Assembly (NCBI RefSeq): GCF_002198675.1
Contig: NZ_MWLL01000206.1
Span: 34,802 to 81,589, forward strand
Source of the DNA: Kineosporia sp. R_H_3
GTDB lineage: Bacteria > Actinomycetota > Actinomycetes > Actinomycetales > Kineosporiaceae
Direction of reading: 5' to 3'
DNA: 46,788 nucleotides
Part shown: one piece after another, positions 1-8,826 of the stretch
Position numbering within the stretch: position 1 is the stretch's first letter
Layout: the number at the start of each line of letters is the position of its first letter
Notes under the pieces: model-generated
Database searches by the model: none
What the model was told of the DNA's origin: nothing
Seen by the model: the letters and a program-made list of their open reading frames with translations, nothing else
Translations under genes and position numbers: made by a program

Positions 1-78
1 GCTCGAGCTTGCCGGTGAGGTCGGCCCGGGCCGCCGCTCACTCCTCGGTCAGGTCATGACCGCGTCGTGGGTCGTCCG

Positions 79-1245
79 TCAGTACGGGGCGACCGTGAAG
101 GTCGAGCCGCTGCTGATGATCGACTCGCTGTAGTCCACGTTGTTCGTGACCGCGTCGACCTGACCGTCGTTGACGACCGTGATCGTGTAGACGCCGTCGG
201 CGATCGCCGGGTCACCGGACTGGTTGTACTTGTCCGCCGTGTTCAGCGTGCAGATGAGCTCGGTGTCGCTGACCACGAGGACGTTGACGCACTCGCCGGC
301 CTCGCCGAGCGTCTTGGCGCTCGAGTTGTCGGTCGAGTCGTAGTCGCCCTGCACGATGAAGACGTGGGCACCGGCGTCCGCGGGCGCCGTACCGTCGGTC
401 TTGAACGAGCCACCGGAGACGGCACCCGCGAAGTCGAGACTGGAGAAGCCGACGCCCAGGATGTCGAGGTCGGTCGCCGCGGTCGCGGTCGGGGTCGTGT
501 TCGGCGTGACGATGATGCCGTTGGTGTACGTGTACGCCGCGGCCTTCGTCGCGGTGCCACCGGTCGTCGTGACCGACAGGGACATGGCCGAGCCGGCCGC
601 CTGCGGCGGGACGGTGGCCGTGAACGTCGTGCCGCTGGCGACCGTGATGCCGGTCAGCGCGACCGAGCCGATCTTCGCCGTGAGGCCGGTGATGAAGTTC
701 GTGCCGGTGACGGTGACGGTGCCGCCGCCGAGGGCCGGGCCGCTCGCCGGGGAGATCGGGCTGACCGCGAGCGTCGGCTTCGCGGCGATGGAGTACGCGG
801 CGCTCGCCGAGAGCAGGCTCGTCGTGGTGTTCGAGCCCGGGTAGACGCAGACGAGCCAGTTGGCGGACGTCGCGCTGCCCTGGAGGGCGACCGTGCTCGG
901 GACCGTGATGGCGATCTTCGTCGACGACAGGATCTTCGGCGTCGCGAGGACGATGCCCGCGGTCGAGCTGACCGCGACGGCCGACGCGTACGCCGCGCTG
1001 CACGCGGTCGTCGCCGTCGCCTTGTACTGGAACGAGACGAGCGTGCCGGTGAAGAACTTGGCGGTCGTCGTCGTCATCGTCAGGGTGTTGGTGCCGCCGG
1101 ACGGGCCGGACGTGGCGCTGAGCGTGCCGGCGACGGCAGCGGCGGACGCCGGGCCGGCGCCGATACCGGTGGCGAGCGCGGCGAGGCCGACGGCGGCGAA
1201 CGCCGCGATGGCCGTGCGCCGCGGACGGCGGGTGGTGAGCTTCAT
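79..1245 (-). CDS. Secreted protein with an IPT/TIG domain
   Basis: The product is 388 residues. It opens with a twin-arginine-free but strongly basic Sec-type signal peptide (residues 1-35: basic MKLTTRRPRR, hydrophobic core, then a likely ASA|AA cleavage site). Residues about 155-245 match the IPT/TIG immunoglobulin-like fold, seen in the SPxSGPxxGGGTVTVTGTNF pattern followed by TATVP. The rest is Ser/Thr/Ala/Gly-rich beta-type sequence with two cysteine pairs (CSAAYA with WLVCV; GECVNV with LICTL) that could form disulfides outside the cell. No C-terminal membrane anchor or sortase motif is visible. The ATG at 1245 is chosen because GGAGGAG lies about 8 bases upstream; frame continues open further upstream but without signal-peptide features. 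Likely role is a surface or secreted adhesion or wall-associated protein, but this is inference; the specific function is not recognisable. Confidence 0.8.
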   Translation of the reverse strand: MKLTTRRPRRTAIAAFAAVGLAALATGIGAGPASAAAVAGTLSATSGPSGGTNTLTMTTTTAKFFTGTLVSFQYKATATTACSAAYASAVAVSSTAGIVLATPKILSSTKIAITVPSTVALQGSATSANWLVCVYPGSNTTTSLLSASAAYSIAAKPTLAVSPISPASGPALGGGTVTVTGTNFITGLTAKIGSVALTGITVASGTTFTATVPPQAAGSAMSLSVTTTGGTATKAAAYTYTNGIIVTPNTTPTATAATDLDILGVGFSSLDFAGAVSGGSFKTDGTAPADAGAHVFIVQGDYDSTDNSSAKTLGEAGECVNVLVVSDTELICTLNTADKYNQSGDPAIADGVYTITVVNDGQVDAVTNNVDYSESIISSGSTFTVAPY

Positions 1246-1664
1246 GTGGTGTTTCTCCTCCGTGAGATGACTGACGGGGTCTTCGTGACCCCGGAGCGGG
1301 GACCGAGCCATACCCCTCGGCGGTCTGTATCGACCCGGGGTCCGGAGGCATGACGTGCCGGGCGCCGAGATCACGCGATCGGTCCAGTGGCGCGGGGGGA
1401 CGGTCACCGTCCGCGACGGCCCCGGTCGCCCGCCACGGCCCGCCGCCGGGCCGTACCGGGGCGTCCCGCCGCGAAACGGACGCGACGGCGGCCCCCGGTG
1501 ACGGCGCCGTGCCGCCCGGCTGCGCCGTCCGGGTGAGGCCTGCGCCGTCCGGATCACCCGCGAGCGCTCAGGAACCGGGGAACGGCTGTCGAAGAAGTCC
1601 TCGGCCGCGTCCACGGCCGCCCGGCCGCACGGTGCGGCCGCCTCTCGACGGCATGGAGAAAGAG
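1246..1664. other. Gene-free 419-bp divergent region
   Basis: This gap separates two divergently transcribed genes. I see no convincing coding sequence; long open frames here run through from neighbouring shadow frames. About 80 bases upstream of the minus-strand start, at 1328-1343, is TATCGACCCGGGGTCC. A close copy, TTATCGACCGGGGCCCC, lies at 15692-15708, about 70 bases upstream of another minus-strand gene. It may be part of a shared promoter or operator. No terminator or palindrome of note was found. Confidence 0.4.
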
Positions 1665-2648
1665 ATGACGACGCCCGTGACCTCCCCGCTGCGCTACGTC
1701 CTGTCCGCCACGGCCCTGACGGTCGGGACGACGCTGCGCCTGGCCGTCGTCGCGGACGACCGCGGCGGGCACCTCGAGCCCGAGGTCGTGGTGAGCCTCG
1801 GCTCGCTCGCGCGGGTCCGGCCGGTGGCCTCCGCGCAGGCGGTGCCGGTCGAGGTGGGCTCCCCGGCGTGGACCGTCCCCGGCAGCCAGCGCCGCGTCTT
1901 CGACAAGGCGCACCCGCGGACGGCGGCGCTCGCGGCCGACCTCGCCGCACGGGCCGAGCAGTTCCTCGCGGGTCTGCGGATGAGCGAGGACCTCACCGAG
2001 GTCGTGACGATCGGGCAGGCGCTCGAGGTCGTCCACCGCGAGCTCGCCGCCGCCGACCGGATGCGCCGCGAGTGGGTCGCCGGGCAGGGCCACGACGTGC
2101 GGACGTCGACGTGGGACCTCGGTGCCGACGACCTGCTCCCCGTCGAGGGCGCACCCCGCACGCTCCCGGCCGGCACCGCCCTGCCGAGCGAGACCGCGGA
2201 CGCGCTCGCCCGCGAGTACGGCGTCCTCGTGGCGCTGACCGGCGGCGAGGCCGACAGCTCCCTCGGCGGCTCGGCCGTCGCCGTCTACCGCCGTCCGCCG
2301 GCCGGCCTGCCGGACGGTGCGACCGCGGTGGCGGACGACGTGTGGCGCCGCGACGACGCGCTCTCCCACCTCCAGCTCATCGAGACCTCCGGCGCGCACC
2401 CCGTGGCGCCGGGCGTCGTCCCCGCGCCGCGGGCGTCGGAGGACCGCTGGGTCGGCTCCGGGCACGTGCCGTCGGCGCAGGCCCCGGAGGCCGCGCTCGC
2501 CGCGGTCGAGATCGCCCGCACCCAGCTCGAGCTGCTCCAGGGCTCCGACGAGTACGCGCGCCTCGCGGCGACGCACCACCGCGCCGAGGAGCTCGCCGCG
2601 CTCGAGCACGAGGCCCGGCTCGCGGACGGGCGCACCCGCCGCGCCTGA
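1665..2648 (+). CDS. Hypothetical protein of 327 residues
   Basis: I do not recognise a family. The protein starts MTTPVTSPLRYVLSATALTV and is soluble, with no signal peptide or membrane span. The N-terminal 100 residues look like an alpha/beta region; residues about 85-135 and the last 60 (QAPEAALAAVEIARTQLELL onward) are Ala/Glu/Arg-rich and probably helical or coiled-coil. The start at 1665 is preferred over the in-frame ATG at 1653 because GGAGAAAGAG sits just before it with 6 bases of spacing. It is convergent with the hydantoinase-type gene that ends at 2689, with a GC-rich dyad between them. No partner genes give a functional hint. Confidence 0.65.
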   Translation: MTTPVTSPLRYVLSATALTVGTTLRLAVVADDRGGHLEPEVVVSLGSLARVRPVASAQAVPVEVGSPAWTVPGSQRRVFDKAHPRTAALAADLAARAEQFLAGLRMSEDLTEVVTIGQALEVVHRELAAADRMRREWVAGQGHDVRTSTWDLGADDLLPVEGAPRTLPAGTALPSETADALAREYGVLVALTGGEADSSLGGSAVAVYRRPPAGLPDGATAVADDVWRRDDALSHLQLIETSGAHPVAPGVVPAPRASEDRWVGSGHVPSAQAPEAALAAVEIARTQLELLQGSDEYARLAATHHRAEELAALEHEARLADGRTRRA

Positions 2649-2661
2649 GCACCGCCCCGGT

Positions 2662-2690
2662 CAGCCCCTCGGGGCGATCGAGCGGGGCTC
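2662..2690. terminator. Bidirectional terminator-like dyad between convergent genes
   Basis: AGCCCCTCG at 2663-2671 pairs with CGAGCGGGGCT at 2679-2689, with a 2-base bulge and a 7-base loop. It fills the 40-bp gap between the convergent genes ending at 2648 and 2689 and slightly overlaps the stop codon of the latter. No T-run is present, which is usual in very GC-rich actinobacteria. Confidence 0.5.
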
Positions 2691-5600
2691 AGAGGTAGTC
2701 GTACACGCAGGCGCTCGCCCCGTCGGGTGCGAGCCGGGCGTAGCCCGGTCCGCGGTCGAAGAACGGGGCGGGCGCCTGCGCGGCGTCCCGGGCCGTGCGC
2801 CGGTCGGCCCGCAACGCGTCGGACGCCGCGGCGTCCACCGCGGGTGCCCCGTCGCCGTCCCGGACGACGACCACGCCGTAGTCCTCGTGCGCGCCGGCGT
2901 CGGACACCTTGCCCCACAGCACGTCCCGGAGCACCTCGTCGTACGGCCGGTCCAGCGGGTCGCCCCAGCCGCCGCCGCCCGTCGTCCGGATCCGGATCAC
3001 CTCGCCGGCCCGGACCGGCTCGGCGTCGGTGAGGGCGTCGACCTCGCGCTCGTTCGGGCCGCCCGGGTCCACGGTCACCTGGAACGGCCGCCCGGCCCGG
3101 CCGCCGGCGACGCCCCAGCACGACAGGATCGAGCGGTCGGCGATCGACATGAACGAGGCGTCGCGGAGCATCCGGACGTGCTTCTCGTAGCCGAGCCCGC
3201 CGCGGTGCCGGCCGGGGCCGCCGGAGTCCACGGCGAGCCCGAGCCGCTCGACCCGCAGCGGGAACCGGCTCTCGCTGAACTCGGTCGGGATGTTGCGCGA
3301 GTCCGGGACGACGTGGATCGTGTCCTCGCCGTCCGCGTAGTAGCGCCCGCCCGAGCCGCCGCCGAGCACCTCGCGCATGAGGTAGTGCCGGCCGTCCGCG
3401 TCGTGGCCGTGGACGCCGGTGTACCGGATCGTCTCCTGGTCGGCGGGCATCCGGCCGTTCGTCGCCTTCGCGAGCACCCCGGCGAGGACGCCGAGCAGCC
3501 GCAGGATGACGAAGGTGCGGGCGTTCGTCGGCGCCGGGAAGACCGGGGTCAGGAGGGTGCCCTTCGGCGGGAACCGCATCTCCACGAGCGGGACGACGCC
3601 CTCGTTGACGTCGAGCTCGGCCATCCGCTCCGGGGTGTCGGCGAGGTTGCGCAGGATCGGGGCCAGCCACTTCACGAGGAAGTTGCCGTCCGCGTAGTCG
3701 CCGCAGTGGTTGATCGGCCCCTTCGCCTGCGGCGCGGTCCCGGTGAAGTCGATGACGAGCTTCGGACCGCCGCCGGGCAGCACGGGGTCCGGCCCGCCCG
3801 TGGACGTCTTCGTCAGCGTGATCCGCTGGGTGTGCAGGCGCGGCTCGTCGACGCCGTCGTGCTCGGCGTAGTCCTCCCAGACGTACTCGCCGTCCGGGAT
3901 CTTCGCGAGGATCTCGCGCTGGTAGGTCCGGGTCGTCTTCGCGAGGACCTCGTCGAAGCACGCCTCGACGACGTCGCGGCCGTACCGGTCGAAGAGGTCG
4001 CCGAGCCGGCGCGCGCCCATGAGGCACGCCGAGCACTCGGCGTCGAGGTCGGCCGCGAGCGAGTCCGGCATCCGTGAGTTGCGGGTCATGATCCGCAGTG
4101 CCGCCTGGTTGGGGACGCCCTGGTCCCACAGCCGGATCGGCGGCACCATGAGCCCCTCCTCGAAGACGGACGTCGCGCCGCTCGGCATCGAGCCGGGGCA
4201 GGCGCCGCCGATGTCGTCGTGGTGGCCGAACGCCTGGACGAACGCGACGACCTGCGGCCCGCTCCCGTCGTCGTGGAAGACCGGCACCGTGACGCACAGG
4301 TCCGGCAGGTGGCCGATGCCGCCCTCGGACTCGTAGACGTCGTTGTGGAAGAACACGTCGCCGGGCCGCATCGTCTCCAGGGGGAAGTCGCGGGCCACCG
4401 GGTGGACGAGGGCGCTGTACGAGCGGCCCGTGAGCTTGCGCAGACGCGCGTCGTGGATCCCGGCGCGGAAGTCGTGGGCGTCGCGGATCATCGGGCTGCG
4501 CGACGTGCGGCCGATCGCGGTCTCGACCTCCTTCTCGACGCTCGCGAGCGTGCCCTCGACGATCTCGACGAGGATCGGGTCCGCCGTGACCGGGCCGCTG
4601 ACCTGCTCGGCCGCGACGGCGGCGTCCGGGCCGGAGCGCCGCAGCACGAGGTTGCCGTAGCCGTCGACGGTCGCCGCGAAGCCCGGGTGCACCGGCAGCG
4701 TCGAGCCGAACTCCTCGACGACGGCGGGGCCGGTGACGACGTCGCCCGGCAGCAGGCCGGGGCGCCAGTACACCGGTGCGTCGTCGTGCGCGGTGTCGAA
4801 GACGACCCGGCGCGCACCGCTGAGCGCGCGGCCGGCGTCCGCGGCGGCGGCCGGGGCGCGCTCGGCGAGCACCGACCGCTCGATCGGGCCGATCCCGGTG
4901 ACGCGGAGGTTGACCCACTCGACGCTCTGGTCGGCGCGGCCGGCGAACGAGTAGCCGTAGAGCCGCTCGTGGGCGGCGTGGAAGGCGGCGACGACGTCCG
5001 CGGCGAAGCCGGCGTCGACCGGGCCGGACGGCGCCGGCACCCGCACCTCGTACGCCTGGCCCGCGTAGCGCAGGTCGGCGGTCCGGGCGAGACGCTGCTC
5101 GGCCGCCGGGAACCCTTCCGCGGCAAGGGCTCCGGCCGCCTGCTCCTCGAGGTCGGCGAAGACGTCCGCGACCCGGCCGAGGTCGAGCGCGTCGTCGCGC
5201 TGCACCGCCGTCCGCACGTGGTCGGTCCGGACGTCGACGGTGAGCAGGCCGAACGCCGACACGTTGCCCGGGTCCGGCGGGACGACGACGCCGGCGAGGC
5301 CGAGGATGTCGACGAGCCGGCAGGCCAGCAGCGAGCCCGAGCCGCCGAACGTCACGAGCATGAAGTCGCGGACGTCGAGACCGCGCTTGACGCTGATCTG
5401 CCGCAACGCGTTCGCCTGGTTCCAGGCCGAGATCTCGAGGATGCCGCGGGCGCACTCCTCCAGGCCCAGCCCCAGCTTCGCCGCGAGCGCCGAGACCCCC
5501 TCGCGGGCCGCGTCGACGTCGAGCGGGATCTCGCCCCCGAGCAGGTGCGGCGGGATCCGGCCGAGCACGAGATGGGCGTCGGTGATCGTCGGCTCGGTGC

Positions 5601-6723
5601 CGCCCTTGCGGTAGCAGATCGGGCCCGGGTCGGCGCCCGCGCTGCGCGGCCCGACCTTGAGCGTGCCCTCCGCGGAGAGCCACGCGACCGAGCCGCCGCC
5701 CGCGCCGACCGTGACGACGTCGATCATCGGGATCCGGCTCGGGTACGCGCCGACGCTGCCCTCGGTGGTGATCGTCGGCTCGCCGTCGAGGACGACCGAG
5801 ACGTCCGTCGACGTCCCGCCGCCGTCGCACGTGAGGACCTTGTCGTAGCCCGCGGTCCGGGCGATGAGCGCGGCGCCGAGCGCGCCCGCCGCGGGCCCGG
5901 AGAGCACCGTCGTGATCGGCTGGTGGACGATCTCGGCGGCGGAGAGCACGCCCCCGTTCGACTTCATGACGGCGAACGGGACCGGCCCGCGCGGGTCGTC
6001 CGCGGCCCGCAGCCCGGCGAGCCGCTCGGCGATCCCGGCGACGTAGCGGGCCACCCGCGGCTTGACCGCGGCGTCGACGAGCGTCGTCATGCTGCGCTCG
6101 TACTCCCGGTACTCGCGCAGGACGTCGCTGCTGATCGACACGACGGCGTCCGGGTGCTCGGCCGCGAGGACGTCGCGCATCGCCCGCTCGTGCGAGGGGT
6201 CGGCGTAGGAGTGCAGGAAGCAGACGCCGATCGTCGTCACGCCCTGCGCCCGGAACGTCCGGGCGACCGCGACGGCCTCGTCGCGGTCGAACGGCTCGAC
6301 CTGGGCGCCGGTGACGTCGAGCCGCCCGCCCACGGTCCGCACGAGGTCGGCCGGCACGATCCGGGGCGGCTTCACCCAGAAGTAGCTGTTGCCGTAGCCG
6401 TCGGGCACCGACTGGCGGGCGATCTCGAGGATGAACTCGTAGCCCCGGGTCGTCACGAACCCCAGCCGCTCGACCCGGCCCTCGAGGAGGTGGTTCGTCG
6501 CGACCGTCGTCCCGTGCGAGACCGACGCGACCTCACCGGGCGCCGCGGACATCAGGGCGAGGATCTTCTCGACCCCGGTGAGGAAGCCCACGGCGGGGTC
6601 GGCCGGTGTCGACGGCGTCTTCGTCGTCACGAGCCGGCCGGTGCGCTCGTCGAAGCCGACGACGTCCGTGAACGTGCCGCCGGTGTCCACGCCGATCCTG
6701 ATGCCGGGCTGCCGCTTCGCCAT
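2689..6723 (-). CDS. Fused HyuA-HyuB hydantoinase/5-oxoprolinase-type enzyme
   Basis: The 1344-residue product joins two subunits that are often separate. Residues 1-700 are HyuA-like (ASKHA ATPase fold): phosphate-1 motif DTGGTFTD at 13-20 and phosphate-2 motif DGGGTSTD at 300-307. Residues from about 715 to the end are HyuB-like: DPILVEIVEGTL, then IGRTSRSPMIRDAHDFRAGI, and the metal-site-like GHHDDIGG. Family members hydrolyse cyclic amides (N-methylhydantoin, 5-oxoproline) with ATP, or carboxylate acetone or acetophenone. The substrate here cannot be read from sequence. The fused layout resembles eukaryotic-type 5-oxoprolinase, while the propane genes 30 kb away would make an acetone-carboxylase role tempting; no small AcxC-like subunit is nearby, so I do not favour it. 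Start: ATG 6723; ATG at 6732 and an upstream in-frame start at 6765 are alternatives, none with an ideal ribosome site. Confidence 0.85.
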   Translation of the reverse strand: MAKRQPGIRIGVDTGGTFTDVVGFDERTGRLVTTKTPSTPADPAVGFLTGVEKILALMSAAPGEVASVSHGTTVATNHLLEGRVERLGFVTTRGYEFILEIARQSVPDGYGNSYFWVKPPRIVPADLVRTVGGRLDVTGAQVEPFDRDEAVAVARTFRAQGVTTIGVCFLHSYADPSHERAMRDVLAAEHPDAVVSISSDVLREYREYERSMTTLVDAAVKPRVARYVAGIAERLAGLRAADDPRGPVPFAVMKSNGGVLSAAEIVHQPITTVLSGPAAGALGAALIARTAGYDKVLTCDGGGTSTDVSVVLDGEPTITTEGSVGAYPSRIPMIDVVTVGAGGGSVAWLSAEGTLKVGPRSAGADPGPICYRKGGTEPTITDAHLVLGRIPPHLLGGEIPLDVDAAREGVSALAAKLGLGLEECARGILEISAWNQANALRQISVKRGLDVRDFMLVTFGGSGSLLACRLVDILGLAGVVVPPDPGNVSAFGLLTVDVRTDHVRTAVQRDDALDLGRVADVFADLEEQAAGALAAEGFPAAEQRLARTADLRYAGQAYEVRVPAPSGPVDAGFAADVVAAFHAAHERLYGYSFAGRADQSVEWVNLRVTGIGPIERSVLAERAPAAAADAGRALSGARRVVFDTAHDDAPVYWRPGLLPGDVVTGPAVVEEFGSTLPVHPGFAATVDGYGNLVLRRSGPDAAVAAEQVSGPVTADPILVEIVEGTLASVEKEVETAIGRTSRSPMIRDAHDFRAGIHDARLRKLTGRSYSALVHPVARDFPLETMRPGDVFFHNDVYESEGGIGHLPDLCVTVPVFHDDGSGPQVVAFVQAFGHHDDIGGACPGSMPSGATSVFEEGLMVPPIRLWDQGVPNQAALRIMTRNSRMPDSLAADLDAECSACLMGARRLGDLFDRYGRDVVEACFDEVLAKTTRTYQREILAKIPDGEYVWEDYAEHDGVDEPRLHTQRITLTKTSTGGPDPVLPGGGPKLVIDFTGTAPQAKGPINHCGDYADGNFLVKWLAPILRNLADTPERMAELDVNEGVVPLVEMRFPPKGTLLTPVFPAPTNARTFVILRLLGVLAGVLAKATNGRMPADQETIRYTGVHGHDADGRHYLMREVLGGGSGGRYYADGEDTIHVVPDSRNIPTEFSESRFPLRVERLGLAVDSGGPGRHRGGLGYEKHVRMLRDASFMSIADRSILSCWGVAGGRAGRPFQVTVDPGGPNEREVDALTDAEPVRAGEVIRIRTTGGGGWGDPLDRPYDEVLRDVLWGKVSDAGAHEDYGVVVVRDGDGAPAVDAAASDALRADRRTARDAAQAPAPFFDRGPGYARLAPDGASACVYDYL

Positions 6724-6952
6724 GGCCTCCATTGAAGAGGGCGGTGCCGGTCCGCTCCCCGGCACAACATGCCAACCGTGCCCTCGCGTGTTGGGCCATG
6801 TCCGAACCCGGCGGGCCCCGTGCCCGCATCCCCCGTACGGACGGTTCCCACCGGTATCGTGCCGGGCCGGACAACCGGCGCGGCGGGCGGCGCGTCATCG
6901 GACCGTCCCCCTGCCGACGGCGGACGGGACGGCACGAGCCAGGAGGCCTGCC

Positions 6953-7651
6953 ATGACGACCCTGCGGACCCGAACCGGCCTGATGCTCGGCGCGCTCGGC
7001 GCGGCGGCGCTGTTGATCTCCGGGTGCGGGGGCGGCGGCTCGGATAGCGTGACCGGCGTGACGACGACCCCCGGGGCGGACGGCGGCACCACGTCCGCCG
7101 GGCCCGAACCGACGACGACCGACGGCGGGACCGCCGCGGGCGACGAGACCGGCACCGCGGACGGCACCCCGGCGCCCGACGCGGCACCCGCCGAGCCGGC
7201 ACCGACCGGCACCGACCCGGTGATCGACCCGGCCGGCCCGACGGCCCCGGCCGCCGTCCTGGCCAACATCCGCTGGTCCGACCGCGGCACCTACGACCGT
7301 CTCGTCCTCGACTTCACCGCGCCGTTCGGCGGCTACCAGGTGCAGTACGTCGACGCCCTCACAGAAGACCCGACCGGCGACCCGGTCGAGCTCGCGGGCG
7401 GCGCCGTCCTCGCGGTGAGCATCCAGGGCGCGACCCGGAACAACGCCTTCCAGACGAGCGACACGACCCCGCTGAAGACCTACGGCGGCCCGGCGCGGGT
7501 GGCCCCGGGGCTGCCGAACCTCAAGGAGGTCGCCGACGCCGGCGACTTCGAGGCGGTGCTGACGTTCGGGATCGGTCTCGACCACAAGGCCGGCTTCAAG
7601 GTCATGCACCTCACGGGTCCGGAGCGGCTCGTCATCGACGTCGCGCACTGA
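6953..7651 (+). CDS. Lipoprotein with AMIN-like C-terminal domain
   Basis: The product is 232 residues. A type II signal peptide ends in the lipobox LISGC, with the lipidated cysteine at residue 25. Residues 26-98 form a low-complexity Gly/Thr/Pro/Asp linker. Residues about 100-232 match the AMIN-like domain found in actinobacterial lipoproteins: ANIRWSDRGTYDRLVLDF near its start and VMHLTGPERLVIDVAH at the end. AMIN-type domains bind envelope polysaccharide or secretion components, so a cell-envelope role outside the membrane is likely; that is inference. The ATG at 6953 follows AGGAGG with good spacing. The gene is divergent from the hydantoinase-type gene, with 220 bp between them, and may be transcribed alone. 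Confidence 0.85.
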   Translation: MTTLRTRTGLMLGALGAAALLISGCGGGGSDSVTGVTTTPGADGGTTSAGPEPTTTDGGTAAGDETGTADGTPAPDAAPAEPAPTGTDPVIDPAGPTAPAAVLANIRWSDRGTYDRLVLDFTAPFGGYQVQYVDALTEDPTGDPVELAGGAVLAVSIQGATRNNAFQTSDTTPLKTYGGPARVAPGLPNLKEVADAGDFEAVLTFGIGLDHKAGFKVMHLTGPERLVIDVAH

Positions 7652-7697
7652 ACCCGGCGGCGACGCCGCTGCGAACGTGACCACCGCTCGGGGGGCC

Positions 7698-7725
7698 ACC
7701 TGACGGCTGCGCAGGTACCGTCAGG
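7698..7725 (+). promoter_or_regulatory. Dyad overlapping the ribosome site of the polyketide synthase gene
   Basis: CCTGACGG at 7699-7706 and CCGTCAGG at 7718-7725 are perfect inverted arms separated by 11 bases. A second, overlapping dyad pairs ACCTG (7698-7702) with CAGGT (7712-7716). The right arm includes the only purine-rich stretch before the ATG at 7728. It could be an operator or an RNA hairpin that hides the ribosome site. Confidence 0.4.
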
Positions 7726-7727
7726 AG

Positions 7728-8795
7728 ATGTCGACCATCACCGCGGTGCGCGGGGCCCTGCCGGGGAACGTCCACGCCCAGGCGGACATCACCGAGGTGC
7801 TCGCCGACGTCGTGCTCCGGGACGACGCCAAGGCGGAGAAGCGGGCCCTGCTGCGGCGCGTGCACGCCTCGGCCGGGGTCAGCACCCGGCACCTCGCCCT
7901 GCCGCTCGAGGAGTACCTCACGCTCTCCGGCTTCGGGGCCGCGAACGACGCGTTCATCGACGTCGGCACGACCCTCGGGGAGCGGTGCATCGGTGACGCG
8001 CTCGCGGCGTGCGGGCTCGCGCCGTCCGACGTCGACCTGCTCGTCTCGACGTCGGTCACCGGGATCGCGGCGCCGAGCATCGACGCCCGGCTCGTCGCCC
8101 GGCTGGGCCTGCGGGACGACGTCAAGCGGGTCCCGGTCTTCGGGCTCGGCTGCGTCGCCGGGGCCGCCGGGATCGCCCGCCTCCACGACTACCTCGTCGG
8201 GCACCCGGACGGCGTCGCCGTGCTGCTGTCCGTCGAGCTGTGCTCGCTGACCTTCCAGCGGGACGACGACTCGACCGCCAACCTCGTCGCGACCGGGCTC
8301 TTCGGGGACGGCGCGGCGGCCGTCGTCATGGTCGGCGCGCGGCACCCGCTCGCCGGCTCCGGGCCGCGCGTCGTCGACACCCGCAGCCGGATGTACCCGG
8401 ACACCGAGCGGGTCATGGGCTGGGACATCGGCGGCAGCGGGTTCCGGATCGTCCTCGCGGCGACCGTCGCCGACGTCGTCGAGAAGTACCTGCGCGACGA
8501 CGTCGACGCCTTCCTCGGCAGGCACGGGCTCGCCGTCGCGGACGTCGCCACCTGGGTCGCGCACCCGGGCGGGCCCAAGGTGATCGAGGCGATCGTCCGG
8601 GCGCTCGAGGTCGACCCCGGCGCGCTCGACGTGACCCGGCGCAGCCTCGCCGCGATCGGCAACCTCTCCTCGTCGTCCGTGCTGCACGTCCTGCAGGGCA
8701 CCCTCGCCGAGGGCGGGCTCGCGCCCGGCACCACAGGGGTGCTGCTGGCGATGGGGCCCGGGTTCTGCGCCGAGCTGGTGCTGCTCGAGGGGTGA
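7728..8795 (+). CDS. Type III polyketide synthase (SrsA-like)
   Basis: The 355-residue protein is a chalcone/stilbene synthase-family enzyme, which condenses an acyl-CoA starter with malonyl (or methylmalonyl) units at a single Cys-His-Asn active site. All three residues are visible: Cys142 in FGLGCVAGAAG, His279 in WVAHPGGPK and Asn312 in GNLSSSS. Length fits bacterial members. Genes for an isoprenylcysteine-type methyltransferase and an FAD monooxygenase follow on the same strand after one opposite-strand gene, which is the SrsA-SrsB-SrsC set known from Streptomyces griseus for alkylresorcinol and phenolic-lipid quinones. The product is therefore probably an alkylresorcinol or alkylpyrone, but starter unit and ring type are not predictable here. 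The ATG has GGAG directly adjacent, an unusually short spacing, within a dyad. Confidence 0.9.
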   Translation: MSTITAVRGALPGNVHAQADITEVLADVVLRDDAKAEKRALLRRVHASAGVSTRHLALPLEEYLTLSGFGAANDAFIDVGTTLGERCIGDALAACGLAPSDVDLLVSTSVTGIAAPSIDARLVARLGLRDDVKRVPVFGLGCVAGAAGIARLHDYLVGHPDGVAVLLSVELCSLTFQRDDDSTANLVATGLFGDGAAAVVMVGARHPLAGSGPRVVDTRSRMYPDTERVMGWDIGGSGFRIVLAATVADVVEKYLRDDVDAFLGRHGLAVADVATWVAHPGGPKVIEAIVRALEVDPGALDVTRRSLAAIGNLSSSSVLHVLQGTLAEGGLAPGTTGVLLAMGPGFCAELVLLEG

Positions 8796-8826
8796 GCCGC
8801 CTGTCGGGCGTCACGAGGGTCGGGCG

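Noticed and set aside
1-78. Possible end of a gene at the left edge
   Set aside because: Short open stretches exist in two frames, but none has a ribosome site, motif or clear stop that separates it from noise; too little sequence to call.
4219-6735. Very long open frames opposite the hydantoinase-type gene and most other genes
   Set aside because: In DNA this GC-rich, antisense and alternate frames stay open; these have Arg/Asp/Gly-rich low-complexity products and no ribosome sites.
6733-6952. CAACA/TGTTG and GGCAC/GTGCC dyads between hydantoinase and lipoprotein genes
   Set aside because: Arms are only 5 bases with wide spacing, expected by chance in such DNA.
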